From Pedobacter kyungheensis (lineage in GTDB: Bacteria > Bacteroidota > Bacteroidia > Sphingobacteriales > Sphingobacteriaceae), in assembly GCF_000812965.1 (NCBI RefSeq), contig NZ_JSYN01000015.1, positions 62,001 to 126,000 of the forward strand: a stretch of 64,000 bases of DNA. Direction: 5' to 3'. Below are positions 1 through 8,683 of this stretch, one piece after another (within the stretch, counting starts at the first letter, position 1; the number at the start of each line of letters is the position of its first letter). The notes under the pieces were generated by a model. The model ran no database searches. It was not told where the DNA came from and saw only the letters and a program-made list of their open reading frames with translations. The position numbers were made by a program, and so were the translations under genes.

Positions 1-27
1 TGAAAAATGATTGAACTGAATTTTCCA

Positions 28-402
28 TTAACGTACAATTTCAGTTTTCTGCATTTCTTTACCTTCAAAAAAGTGCAATACAGCGTCATAAATATCCCTT
101 ACCTTTTGGGTATTGTCTTTCTGGTAATTGGATAGAAAAATATCGAAGGTAGCCAGTTTAAACTCCGGCCAGGTATGGATAGATAGATGCGATTCGGTTA
201 AGCAGATAACGGCCGTAAAACCTCCGTTAGGGAAGTCGTGATAAACTTCGCCAACTTTTTCAAGGTTTTGATTGGCAATTAATCCGTTAAAAAGTGCTTT
301 ACAAGCCTGAAAAGAAGAGAGTTGTTCCGTTTTTTCAGAAGAAAATTCAGCTAATATGTGTAATCCCGGTTTATAGGTCATTGAGCGTTTAGTATCTTTC
401 AA
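28..402 (-). CDS. S-adenosylmethionine decarboxylase-like (SpeD/SpeH) proenzyme
   Basis: Small pyruvoyl-dependent decarboxylase of the AdoMetDC class 1B family (124 aa, the usual length). The self-cleavage site is clear at residues 68-80, LTESHLSIHTWPE. Glu70-Ser71 would be the processing bond, Ser71 becomes the pyruvoyl group, and His76 matches the processing histidine. Aligning to the Thermotoga enzyme by counting from the cleavage serine, the position of the catalytic cysteine (20 residues on) is Ser91, so the usual proton donor seems to be missing. Family members normally make decarboxylated AdoMet for spermidine synthesis. Some SpeD homologues are now known to decarboxylate arginine or ornithine, so the substrate is uncertain. 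No spermidine synthase gene lies nearby. Confidence 0.85.
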   Translation of the reverse strand: MKDTKRSMTYKPGLHILAEFSSEKTEQLSSFQACKALFNGLIANQNLEKVGEVYHDFPNGGFTAVICLTESHLSIHTWPEFKLATFDIFLSNYQKDNTQKVRDIYDAVLHFFEGKEMQKTEIVR

Positions 403-450
403 AATTAGAAAAGTATTTCTAATGTAAGTTATAGCAAGCGAATTTTAAGT

Positions 451-852
451 TCAGATATTTTTTTCTGCTATAAAATGATCTTCAACATCTTCTTCAAGCG
501 GGATATAAATTCTTTCCCATTCGTTGCCATCTACAATTTCCCAGGTGTGCCCAACGCCAAGGGTATCGTTTGCAATTAAGATAATGCCTGGTTCAATGAT
601 AAAAGTTTCACCATTGCTTACCGTAAAACGAAGTTTACCTTTCAAGGTAAGTACATATTGCCGGCGTGGGGCAGGATGGGGGATTTTTTCCAGCGTTGAT
701 ACATCGGTTTGTGCAAAGAAATGACTGGCTTTGATGTGCTGGCGGATAGGGATTTTGCCTGTTTCAAATGAACATTGTTCGTTTGCTGTATTAATTAAGC
801 GAATGGCTTTAAGGTAATTGCGGGTGTCGGCTATTTCGGTATTCATCTGCAA
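451..852 (-). CDS. Cupin-fold protein of unknown function
   Basis: 133 aa soluble protein. Residues about 60-115 look like one small cupin barrel: a stretch of beta-strands ending in a GETFIIEPG turn, then a GVGHTWEI segment. The repeated His residues (HPAPRR, GHTW) could bind a metal, but the full two-motif cupin metal site is not certain. It is 48 bp downstream of the SpeD-like gene's start on the same strand and is followed by ogt. Its substrate cannot be told from sequence. The start chosen is the ATG that gives MQMNTEI; the second Met two codons on is equally possible. Confidence 0.6.
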   Translation of the reverse strand: MQMNTEIADTRNYLKAIRLINTANEQCSFETGKIPIRQHIKASHFFAQTDVSTLEKIPHPAPRRQYVLTLKGKLRFTVSNGETFIIEPGIILIANDTLGVGHTWEIVDGNEWERIYIPLEEDVEDHFIAEKNI

Positions 853-868
853 ATAAAAGGTATTGATT

Positions 869-1348
869 TTAAAATTTTAATTCAGTTTGTCCACGTTGCA
901 TTACTTCACTTTCGTGTTGTAGCAACCATTTTTTACGCCACAGGCCGCCTGCATACCCCACCAGCTTGCCATTACTGCCAATAACCCTGTGGCAAGGTAC
1001 TACAATGGCAATGTTGTTTTTGCCATTTGCAGCGGCTATTGCGCGGATAGCGAGTGGCTGATGTGCCGAGAATTTAGCATAGGATGTGGTTTCGCCATAG
1101 GGAATAGCCAATAAATTTTGCCAAACGCCCTGCTGAAATTCCGTTCCTTTCTGTTTCATCGGGAAATCGAAATGCTGTAATTTGCCATTAAAATAATCGG
1201 TTAATTGTTGGGCAACCTTTAACGTGAGCGGATTTTCGGTTAATCCTGTAATAGCTGTCTCGGCAAAAGTTACGGCATGTACAAATTCATCATCGGCAAG
1301 GATGGTAATCTGGCCAACAGGCGATGCAATAACTGATGCGTAGTTCAT
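869..1348 (-). CDS. ogt: Methylated-DNA--protein-cysteine methyltransferase
   Basis: Repairs O6-methylguanine and O4-methylthymine in DNA by suicide transfer of the alkyl group to its own cysteine. 159 aa, typical for the family. The active-site motif IVVPCHRVIGSNG lies at residues 115-127, with acceptor Cys119. The preceding FQQGVWQNLLAIPYGETTSY segment is the helix-turn-helix DNA-binding part, containing the usual YGETTSY. The start ATG is clear, and upstream lies repeat-rich DNA. It is transcribed away from the ccmBCD cluster. Confidence is high because the catalytic block is intact. Confidence 0.96.
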   Translation of the reverse strand: MNYASVIASPVGQITILADDEFVHAVTFAETAITGLTENPLTLKVAQQLTDYFNGKLQHFDFPMKQKGTEFQQGVWQNLLAIPYGETTSYAKFSAHQPLAIRAIAAANGKNNIAIVVPCHRVIGSNGKLVGYAGGLWRKKWLLQHESEVMQRGQTELKF

Positions 1349-1435
1349 ATTTTTTCTTTTTTGCCACAGATTTCTCTGATTAACACAGATTTTGGTTTAT
1401 TTTTCTGTATCTACTGTGCTTCCGTGGCTATTTAT

Positions 1436-1577
1436 GCAATTAAAAACTATCTGTGTTTATCCTTTTTATCTGTGGTTTTAATCTTTCTGCGCCTTCAGTG
1501 CCTCTGTGGCTAATAACGCTAGTTGCAATTAAATGCTATCTGTGTTAATCCTTTTTATCTGTGGTTTTAATCTTTTT
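1436..1577. repeat. Two direct copies of a ~52-bp intergenic repeat
   Basis: The 336-bp gap between ogt and ccmB has no gene. It holds two near-identical copies (about 1436-1487 and 1525-1577, period 89 bp) built from GCAATTAAAnnCTATCTGTG, then TATCCTTTTTATCTGTGG and TTTTAATCTTT. A related stretch beginning CCACAGATTTCTCTGATT lies at 1360-1390. Sequences of this type (CTGTGTT/CTGTGG words) resemble dispersed repeats common in Bacteroidota intergenic DNA. No strong promoter for ccmB could be separated from them. Confidence 0.75.
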
Positions 1578-1684
1578 CGATGTCTGCTGTGGCTAAATTG
1601 TTAATGCCCCAGATCTCAAACAAAATTACAACAATACAACAATTTAAGCATGCAATATTTATCAATAAAAGTATCTTTGCGGTT

Positions 1685-2350
1685 ATGCAATTGGCCAAAG
1701 AGGTTAAATATTTAATTCACAAGGAAGTATTGTTAGAGTGGCGCTCCAAATATACCATTAACGGTGTGCTGTTATACGTGGTTTCTACCATTTTTACCTG
1801 TTATTTATCGTTTGTGAGTTTAGGAGATAAATTAACGTGGAATGCGCTTTTTTGGATTATTATGCTTTTCGCCTCGATTAACGGTGTATCTAAAAGCTTT
1901 TTGCAGGAAACCAAAGGTCAACAGCTTTACAGTTATATTTTAGCAAGCCCGGCGGCGATTTTAATCTCCAAAACGGTATACAATACCTTGCTCATGCTTG
2001 TGCTCACTACCATTGCCTTGGGTTTTTATACCCTGGTATTCGATTCGTTTACCCCCCCTGATTTGATGATGTATTATATAGCCGTGGTATTGGGGAGTAT
2101 CAGTTTTTCAACGGTATTTACCATGGTTTCGGCTATTGCCAGCAAAGCGGGTAATGGAGGCATGTTGATGGCAATTTTAAGTTTTCCGATTATTATCCCC
2201 GTATTGATTCTACTAATTAAGCTGGCCAAAAATGCAGTAGATGGTTTACCCTGGGAGAATAGCTATGACGAAATTGCAATGCTTTTGGTGGTAAACGTAC
2301 TGGTGGTAGCAACCTCTTTATTGTTATTTCCTTACCTTTGGCGCGATTAA
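1685..2350 (+). CDS. ccmB: Heme exporter membrane subunit CcmB
   Basis: Integral membrane component of the CcmABCD complex of System I cytochrome c maturation, which handles heme release for the chaperone CcmE. 221 aa from the ATG at 1685. An upstream in-frame ATG at 1580 would add 35 poorly coding residues that fall in the repeat region, so I reject it. Six hydrophobic segments are visible, and the N-terminal KEVLLEWRSKYTINGVLLYVV is typical of CcmB. It begins a ccmB-ccmC-ccmD cluster on the plus strand. The ATPase partner CcmA is not in this window. Confidence 0.9.
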   Translation: MQLAKEVKYLIHKEVLLEWRSKYTINGVLLYVVSTIFTCYLSFVSLGDKLTWNALFWIIMLFASINGVSKSFLQETKGQQLYSYILASPAAILISKTVYNTLLMLVLTTIALGFYTLVFDSFTPPDLMMYYIAVVLGSISFSTVFTMVSAIASKAGNGGMLMAILSFPIIIPVLILLIKLAKNAVDGLPWENSYDEIAMLLVVNVLVVATSLLLFPYLWRD

Positions 2351-2415
2351 AAAATGAATGATAGATGGATTGAATGATAGCATTCAATCATTCAACCTCA
2401 TAATTATACACATAT

Positions 2416-3078
2416 ATGAAAAAAACCTGGTGGAAAATTTTAGCTTCGGTGCTGGTTGTTTATACTGCAATTGCAGGTTTATTACTGGGCGTACCCCGGC
2501 TGGCTATTTTAAACGAGACCATCCGTAACCTGTACTTCCATGTGCCCATGTGGTTTGCCATGATTGTACTTTTCTCCATTTCTGTTTTTTATAGCATCAA
2601 GTCGTTGAGCACCAAAAGTGAAATTGATGATATTAAAGCCGTTGAAAGCGTAAATGCCGGTATTATTTTCGGTTTATTGGGGCTGGTAACAGGGGCTATT
2701 TGGGCAAAATATACCTGGGGACAATTTTGGAGCTTCGATCCGAAACAGAATTTTGCGGCAATTTCGGTATTGCTTTATTTTGCTTACCTCATTTTGCGCA
2801 ATGCTATAGATGAGGAGCAGAAAAGAGCCAAAATTTCGGCCATTTATAACATTTTTGCCTTCCCGATGATGGTAGTACTGCTTTTTGTACTTCCCCGTTT
2901 AAAAGATTCGTTACACCCCGGAAATGGTGGCAACCCAGGCTTTAACAGTTACGATTTAGATAGCCGCATGCGGATGGTGTTTTATCCGGCATGTTTAGGC
3001 TGGATATTAATCGGTTACTGGGTATATACCATCCGTTTCAGAATACGTTCAATAGAAAACAAACAACAACATAACTAA
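2416..3078 (+). CDS. ccmC: Heme delivery membrane protein CcmC
   Basis: Heme-handling membrane protein of the cytochrome c maturation pathway, 220 aa with six membrane segments. The tryptophan-rich signature of the heme-handling family is visible as WGQFWSFDPKQN (residues about 96-107), which places heme near the outer face. Conserved histidines lie in YFHVPMWF (about residue 42) and LHPGNGG (about 176). It follows ccmB by 65 bp and ccmD follows 1 bp later, so the three are probably one operon. CcmC normally attaches heme to CcmE, encoded 8.6 kb downstream. Confidence 0.93.
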   Translation: MKKTWWKILASVLVVYTAIAGLLLGVPRLAILNETIRNLYFHVPMWFAMIVLFSISVFYSIKSLSTKSEIDDIKAVESVNAGIIFGLLGLVTGAIWAKYTWGQFWSFDPKQNFAAISVLLYFAYLILRNAIDEEQKRAKISAIYNIFAFPMMVVLLFVLPRLKDSLHPGNGGNPGFNSYDLDSRMRMVFYPACLGWILIGYWVYTIRFRIRSIENKQQHN

Positions 3079-3079
3079 A

Positions 3080-3298
3080 ATGAAGAAGATACTTTTCTCC
3101 CTGATATTAATGATGGCTACCCTGCAGTTATTTGCACAGGATAATGGTGTAGAAATGGCCGATACCTTACGCAATAACGGAAAGATATACGTAGTGGTAA
3201 TCTGTATCGTAATTATCTTACTGGGCTTACTGGCTTATCTTTTTAGTATCGATAAAAGATTGAAAAAAATAGAAAAAGAAAGCAATACCGGAAAATAG
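3080..3298 (+). CDS. CcmD-like small membrane protein
   Basis: 72 aa with an N-terminal hydrophobic stretch that looks like a signal sequence (MKKILFSLILMMATLQLFAQ), then one membrane helix (about residues 33-55) and a basic tail rich in Lys and Glu. Position directly after ccmC, the small size and the single C-terminal helix plus charged tail match the CcmD role of stabilising the CcmC-CcmE interaction. Sequence similarity alone is too weak to be certain, so the call rests mainly on context. Confidence 0.7.
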   Translation: MKKILFSLILMMATLQLFAQDNGVEMADTLRNNGKIYVVVICIVIILLGLLAYLFSIDKRLKKIEKESNTGK

Positions 3299-3560
3299 GT
3301 CTTTCTGCGCAATAAGTTTACAACTTATTTCGGCCATAAAATCAATAAAACGCAATAATTCGGCCTGTTTGCTAATTATGCTTTTATCCTTATCTTATTG
3401 TAATTTAGCTTTTTGCATTTTTAAAAATCGCTAATTAAGTATACAAAACAGTAAATATGTAAATTACCTACTACATAGTATTGTTTCTTGCAAATTAATT
3501 GGTGATGTTTGATTAGTTATAAATTAAATCAACGGGACGATTTAGATTAACTTTAAAGAG

Positions 3561-3590
3561 GTGATCAATTTTATATTGATCACTTTTTTT
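3561..3590 (+). terminator. Rho-independent terminator
   Basis: Perfect 8-bp stem GTGATCAA / TTGATCAC with a 7-nt loop and a run of seven T. It lies 262 bp past ccmD within the 631-bp gap before gdhA. The rest of that gap is AT-rich with no coding potential that I can support, apart from the promoter listed next. Confidence 0.7.
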
Positions 3591-3830
3591 ATGCAAAACT
3601 TTCTTCAAAAAGGCCTTGATTGTGCCGTAAATCCAATTGTTTTAAGTATATTTAAGGGTGTTAAAATATTTTTTTAACTTTTTTTTATGCTTGTTTAACG
3701 CTTCATATTCCAGCTAAATGTTTCGTTTTGTTTCGGATTTAAGCAGGGCATAACTGCCTTAAAACAGGTTTAAATATTGTTTTTGTACAGTTTGCTTAAA
3801 ACGGTCTAATGTGCCCCCAGCGGCCAGAAA

Positions 3831-3862
3831 TTGTGGTGTTTGCTGTACACTAAGTATTTTTG
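3831..3862 (+). promoter_or_regulatory. Candidate Bacteroidota promoter for gdhA
   Basis: A -7 element TATTTTTG (TAnnTTTG consensus) at 3855-3862 with TTG at 3831-3833, 21 bp upstream, as a -33 element. This would leave a leader of about 60 nt before the gdhA start. Motif-based only. Confidence 0.4.
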
Positions 3863-3929
3863 CATTTGGATATGTGCGGTTTTTTTAGGCAATTTTGCAG
3901 CGAAAACTTATTCATAAAAAAAATAAATA

Positions 3930-5351
3930 ATGGCTAATCTAGCAGACGAGAACAAGTTCTTTGCAGATGTTTGTAAGAACTTTGACAGTGCGGCTCAATT
4001 CACCAATCATCCCGAAGGTTTATTGAACCAGATTAAAACATGTAATAGTGTGTATCGTTTCCAGTTCCCTATCCGCCGCGGAAACGGTTTTGAAGTAATT
4101 GATGCCTGGCGCGTAGAACACTCTCACCACATGAGCCCTACAAAAGGCGGTATCCGTTACAGCGAAATGGTAAATGAAGATGAAGTAATGGCGCTTGCGG
4201 CATTAATGACCTACAAATGTGCCATTGTTAACGTTCCCTTTGGTGGTGCAAAAGGTGGTATTAAAATTAACACCAAACAATATAGCGTTGCCGAGCTTGA
4301 AACCATCACGCGCCGTTATACTACAGAATTAATTAAGAAAAACTTTATTGGCCCCGGTATCGACGTTCCTGCACCTGATTATGGATCGGGAGAACGCGAA
4401 ATGAGCTGGATTGCCGATACTTATATGACCATGAACCCTGGTCAGCTTGATGCATTGGGTTGTGTTACCGGTAAACCAATTGCTTTGCATGGTATCCGTG
4501 GTCGTAAAGAAGCTACGGGCCGTGGCGTGGCTTACGCCGTACGCGAGTGTGTAGAAGTTGCAGAAGATATGGCTAAGCTGGGCTTTAAGGCAGGTTTAGG
4601 CGATAAAAGGGTAATTGTACAAGGTTTAGGTAATGTGGGGTATCACTCTGCTAAATTCCTGGCCGAGTTTGGCGCAACCATTGTTGGTCTTTGCGAGTTT
4701 GAAGGTGCTATTTACAATCCGAACGGATTAAACGTTGATGAGGTTTTTGCACACCGTAAAAACACTGGCTCAATTTTAGGCTTCCCTGGTGCTAAAGATT
4801 TCAAAAATTCAATGGAAGGTTTAGAGCAGGATTGCGATATCATTGTTCCGGCAGCTTTAGAAAACCAGTTCACCGAGCAGAATATCCGCAACATCAAAGC
4901 AAGAATTATTGCCGAAGGTGCTAACGGTCCAACTACGCCAGAAGCAGAAGCCATTTTTACCGAAATGGGCGGTATCATCATTCCTGATATGTACTGTAAT
5001 GCCGGTGGTGTTACGGTTTCTTATTTCGAATGGTTAAAAAACCTTTCGCATGTGGCCTTTGGTCGTATGGAAAACCGTTACGCGGCTAACTCAAATGCCA
5101 ACCTGATCAATACATTAGAAAACCTGACCGGGAAAACCATTCTTCCTGAGCACCGTTTAATGATTGTGAAAGGTGCATCTGAAATGGAGCTGGTTAACTC
5201 TGGTTTAGAAGATACCATGATCCACTCGTACCACGAAATACGCGAAACTTTGATGACCAAGCCTGGTACCCAAACATTAAGAACAGCTGCTTTCGTTAAT
5301 TCGATTGATAAAATTGCCGTTTCTTACATGAATTTAGGTGTTTGGCCATAA
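3930..5351 (+). CDS. gdhA: Glutamate dehydrogenase (Glu/Leu/Phe/Val dehydrogenase family)
   Basis: Interconverts glutamate and 2-oxoglutarate plus ammonia, linking nitrogen and carbon metabolism in the cytoplasm. 473 aa, intact. The substrate domain carries the glycine-rich catalytic-lysine region VPFGGAKGGIKI (about residues 108-119) and the PAPDYGSGEREMSWIADTY block. The C-terminal Rossmann domain carries VQGLGNVGYHSAKFL. The later sequence IVPAALENQFTEQN and EGANGPTTPEA are family hallmarks. Cofactor preference (NAD or NADP) cannot be set from sight. The gene stands alone with its own terminator. Confidence 0.95.
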   Translation: MANLADENKFFADVCKNFDSAAQFTNHPEGLLNQIKTCNSVYRFQFPIRRGNGFEVIDAWRVEHSHHMSPTKGGIRYSEMVNEDEVMALAALMTYKCAIVNVPFGGAKGGIKINTKQYSVAELETITRRYTTELIKKNFIGPGIDVPAPDYGSGEREMSWIADTYMTMNPGQLDALGCVTGKPIALHGIRGRKEATGRGVAYAVRECVEVAEDMAKLGFKAGLGDKRVIVQGLGNVGYHSAKFLAEFGATIVGLCEFEGAIYNPNGLNVDEVFAHRKNTGSILGFPGAKDFKNSMEGLEQDCDIIVPAALENQFTEQNIRNIKARIIAEGANGPTTPEAEAIFTEMGGIIIPDMYCNAGGVTVSYFEWLKNLSHVAFGRMENRYAANSNANLINTLENLTGKTILPEHRLMIVKGASEMELVNSGLEDTMIHSYHEIRETLMTKPGTQTLRTAAFVNSIDKIAVSYMNLGVWP

Positions 5352-5384
5352 GGGCTCAAAGCTGAAAGACTAAAGCTTAAAGCG

Positions 5385-5423
5385 AAAATCCTTGCAGATG
5401 TAAAATTTGCAAGGATTTTTTTT
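5385..5423 (+). terminator. Terminator after gdhA
   Basis: 12-bp perfect stem AAAATCCTTGCA / TGCAAGGATTTT with an 11-nt loop, running straight into eight T. It lies 34 bp after the gdhA stop codon. Confidence 0.85.
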
Positions 5424-5513
5424 ATTGGCCACTCTAGTTTCTGTTCGTTAACTGTTAAACTGTGGCTGATGCCATGTTTGAGTTTTCTATTTATTTAGAT
5501 TTTAAAACAGGCC

Positions 5514-7118
5514 TTAAGATGTAACACTCAACTCTTCTAAATCCAGCCTCCATTCTTCTTTTCTGATCACTTCATCATCATATTCTTTGTTGCGCTTTAA
5601 ATGGTGCAACTCGTCTCGCTGAAGCTGAATTAAGGTTAGTACTATTTCCTGATAAGCTTTCAAATCTTCTTTATCAATATCACCTCTTTTAAAAGCGTGG
5701 ATATTATCCTTTTTTTCTTTCAAAGTATGGTGCAGTTCTGCCTTTAGGTTAACCATTAATTCATTGTGTGTACATTGGTGCTGATAATCGGCATTTAACT
5801 TATCTAAAGAAAGATCGATCAATTTTAGTTTAATCTGATTAGTCTGCTCTTGCTCCGTTAATTTACTTTTAGACTCAGGGATTTTAAGTAGTTTAATCAC
5901 CAGCGGAAGGGTAAGGCCCTGTAAAACGAGGGTAATGAAAATCACTACAAAGGTAATGAATAAGATCAGGTTTCTTAAAGGGAAAGCCACTGAATCAGAA
6001 ATCATTACCGGAATAGAAAGTGCTGCAGCTAAAGATACAACACCTCTCATCCCCGCATAAATAACTACCACATAAGAATGCCAGGTCATATCCCGGTAAC
6101 GTATTCTCGTTCTTTTGTTAAACAGAAGTGTAATCTGGGCTGTTGAAACTAACCATACCATGCGAACGATAAGCGCCAGTATACTTATTCCCAATCCATA
6201 ACCAATAGCTTTGATGATTGGATAATCGGGGCCTAAACCATGAACAATATCGGGTAGGGCCAGGCCAATTAATATAAATACCACGCCATTAAGCATAAAT
6301 ATTAATGACGACCATACATTAACCGTTTTGATCCTCGAATTTGAAGTTAAGATTACATGCGATTGGCTGGAAAGTAATAAGCCACCCGATACTACAGCCA
6401 TTACGCCAGAAGCTTCGAAATGCTCGGCAATGATGTACATAAAGTATGGCGTAAGTAAGGTAAGTACTGTGTCAATATTATCAGTTGTGGGTAACCACCG
6501 GTGAATAACATAAAATATACCACCAATGGCAAGGCCGATTAAAATCCCCAGTCCGGCAACAGTAACAAAACTTACTGCCGCATCCTGCATCACAAATGTG
6601 CCGCTAATTACAGTAGCCAATGCAAATTTAAATACAATTAAACTGGAGGCATCGTTTACCAAACTTTCACCTTCCAGCAAAGCACTTACAACTTTCGGAA
6701 TTTTCATGCCTTTTAATACTGCTGCTGCGGCAACGGCATCAGGTGGTGAAACAATGCCGCCCAATAAAAAGCCGAGTGCCAGGGTAAAACCTGGTATAAA
6801 TGCCACAGATGCATAAGCAACTGCTACTGAGGTAATAAAAACCAAACCCACGGCCATTAAAAAAATCGCTCCTTTATATTCCCAGAAATCTTTCCACGAG
6901 GTAAACCAGGCAGCCTCATAAAGCAGGGGCGGTAAAAAAAGCAGGAAAACAATATTTGGGTCTATTTTGATATGCGGAATACCAGGGATAAAGCCAATAA
7001 GTAAGCCGGCTAATACCAAAAAGATAGGATAGGAGATTTTTATCTTCTGGCCAATCATCACCAATAGGGTTACACCCAAAAGTAAAACCAGAATAAGAAT
7101 CAAATTATCGTGAAGCAT
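5514..7118 (-). CDS. Na+/H+ antiporter, CPA1 family
   Basis: Membrane cation/proton exchanger of 534 aa. About twelve hydrophobic segments span residues 1-400. Hallmark ion-path motifs are present: SPPDAVAAAAVLKG (about residues 124-137) and ESLVNDASSLIVFKFA (about 150-165), whose Asp matches the conserved ND pair of NhaP/NHE-type exchangers. Residues 410-534 form a hydrophilic, probably coiled-coil cytoplasmic tail, as in bacterial CPA1 proteins with a regulatory C-terminus. It would extrude Na+ or K+ for pH and salt balance. Which ion is not shown by the sequence. Confidence 0.92.
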   Translation of the reverse strand: MLHDNLILILVLLLGVTLLVMIGQKIKISYPIFLVLAGLLIGFIPGIPHIKIDPNIVFLLFLPPLLYEAAWFTSWKDFWEYKGAIFLMAVGLVFITSVAVAYASVAFIPGFTLALGFLLGGIVSPPDAVAAAAVLKGMKIPKVVSALLEGESLVNDASSLIVFKFALATVISGTFVMQDAAVSFVTVAGLGILIGLAIGGIFYVIHRWLPTTDNIDTVLTLLTPYFMYIIAEHFEASGVMAVVSGGLLLSSQSHVILTSNSRIKTVNVWSSLIFMLNGVVFILIGLALPDIVHGLGPDYPIIKAIGYGLGISILALIVRMVWLVSTAQITLLFNKRTRIRYRDMTWHSYVVVIYAGMRGVVSLAAALSIPVMISDSVAFPLRNLILFITFVVIFITLVLQGLTLPLVIKLLKIPESKSKLTEQEQTNQIKLKLIDLSLDKLNADYQHQCTHNELMVNLKAELHHTLKEKKDNIHAFKRGDIDKEDLKAYQEIVLTLIQLQRDELHHLKRNKEYDDEVIRKEEWRLDLEELSVTS

Positions 7119-7183
7119 TTAAGAAGTTTTTATATTATCGATCTACGAATATACCAACGTTTAGTTAAGAAATAACAGACAAA

Positions 7184-8533
7184 TTAAAAGCTGCTGAGTA
7201 GCAGATACAATGAATTGATATCCTTATTCGTCATACGCAATGCTCCCCGGATATTAATTTTCCCAGATTTATCTGCTTTGCCCTTAACGTTTAATTGTGC
7301 AAGGTTTTTCAGGTAGGGGTTAATCAAAGGCAGGTTAAGCTGTTTGTTTAATTTCTGAAAGTTAATGTTCAGTGTAAAAAAATCAGCCGATTTTGTATAG
7401 CTGGTCTTTGGTTTCAAGTCTTTTTTCGAGCTTAAAACTAACTGTTGGTCAGTATGCTTTGCAAATACCTTAAACAGCGGAAATATAGTTTTATTTACAG
7501 TTCCACTATCTGCATTCAGGATGTTTTGATGATCAAGATAGTGCATTAATCCTTTGGTATCTGCATTAATCCTGATTACAAAATCGGGTATTTCTCTTTT
7601 TTGTAAGCTTATTTTTTCTACCTTTTCAAAATTATCGTTGTATTCGTAAGTAATAATAGAATCAGTTTGAGTAACTGAGTTGGTCCATTCTAAACCGAGA
7701 TTACCGTTATAATACTTCATTAAGCTATCGCTTTCGAGGCTAAAGTTTTTAAACCTGTAAACTTGATTTAAACCCCGTTTAAAGCTGGCATTTAAATAAA
7801 AGTTAAGGGTATTATCAGGGTTTTGCTGATGCTGAAAAGATCTATCTGCCGGTAAAATATCAGCAGATGACAGTACATCTTCAAAATCGATCTGTCCATT
7901 TCTAAAATCAATCCAGCCACTATGGTCTTGGTTGCTAAAAACCACATGTTTTTTAAGTGCTAGTTGTGCTTTAAATTTGCTTTCACAAGCTTTTACGGTA
8001 TTCTTTTTGTTTAAAATGTCGAGCAGATCTGGCTCAGGGTTTTCTATTCTTGCGGCTATTGCAAATGCTGCTGCTTTACGATTGTAGTAGATTACCAAAT
8101 TGCCGGGCTGCGATTTGGCCATGTTAATTCCTTCGGTTTTTTTGGTGATTTGCAGATGTAATACATTTTTGATAAAACTTTCAAAACCACCAATACTCTC
8201 AATTTCCAGACGCGAAAATATAACATTCGTTGGTTTATTGGCGAGATTATAGAGGTAAATACTGGGGGGAATAGACAAGCCTGTAAACCTTTTGTCTGGC
8301 TCCGCCGCGGCAGTATCTTTTTTAAAATCAGATTTAAAATAATACACCGGATGGCTTAATACGTTTACCGCAATAGTTTTGTAAAGTTCATCAATATTAA
8401 TCTGAATCAGGCTTGTGGCATTTTTTGGAATTTCAGTCTGTTCGGCCTGGTGTGTTCTATATTTACTCATGCCGGCAAAAAAAACAAGCAGCAATAAGAA
8501 TATTGCTGCTGTTATTTTTAAAAATTTTACCAT
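7184..8533 (-). CDS. Membrane-anchored protein of unknown function
   Basis: 449 aa. Residues 4-22 form one hydrophobic helix (KITAAIFLLLLVFFAG), after which the chain is a long soluble domain, presumably periplasmic. The segment after the helix, EIPKNATSLIQINIDELYK, resembles the start of the mature neighbour product (KIPANAFTVATIKGDNIFK), so the two may be distant paralogues. The last 60 residues (LKNLAQLNVKGKADKSGKINIRGAL) look like a beta-rich repeat end. No catalytic motif seen. It is followed by the antiporter gene on the same strand with a 65-bp gap. Confidence 0.6.
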   Translation of the reverse strand: MVKFLKITAAIFLLLLVFFAGMSKYRTHQAEQTEIPKNATSLIQINIDELYKTIAVNVLSHPVYYFKSDFKKDTAAAEPDKRFTGLSIPPSIYLYNLANKPTNVIFSRLEIESIGGFESFIKNVLHLQITKKTEGINMAKSQPGNLVIYYNRKAAAFAIAARIENPEPDLLDILNKKNTVKACESKFKAQLALKKHVVFSNQDHSGWIDFRNGQIDFEDVLSSADILPADRSFQHQQNPDNTLNFYLNASFKRGLNQVYRFKNFSLESDSLMKYYNGNLGLEWTNSVTQTDSIITYEYNDNFEKVEKISLQKREIPDFVIRINADTKGLMHYLDHQNILNADSGTVNKTIFPLFKVFAKHTDQQLVLSSKKDLKPKTSYTKSADFFTLNINFQKLNKQLNLPLINPYLKNLAQLNVKGKADKSGKINIRGALRMTNKDINSLYLLLSSF

Positions 8534-8537
8534 AATT

Positions 8538-8683
8538 AAGGTTAATCGGTTAATTGTTTAAATCGGTTAACTGTTGGTTCGTCTGTTCGGTAGTCAAATG
8601 GTTAATTGTTTAAATCGGTTAACTGCCAATTGTAATCTGTTAACTGAAAACTGTTAACTGAAAACTGTTAACTGAAAACTGAT
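8538..8683. repeat. GGTTAATTGTTTAAATCGG-type repeat block with a 14-bp tandem repeat
   Basis: The gap between the two envelope genes contains two copies of GGTTAATTGTTTAAATCGG followed by TTAACTG, then three exact copies of CTGTTAACTGAAAA (8637-8678). The longer word is also the core of the tandem array at 16668-17041, so both belong to one repeat family. Confidence 0.85.

Noticed and set aside
1580..1684. 35 extra N-terminal residues for CcmB
   Set aside because: They come from the repeat-rich gap and do not resemble CcmB; the ATG at 1685 begins the family sequence.
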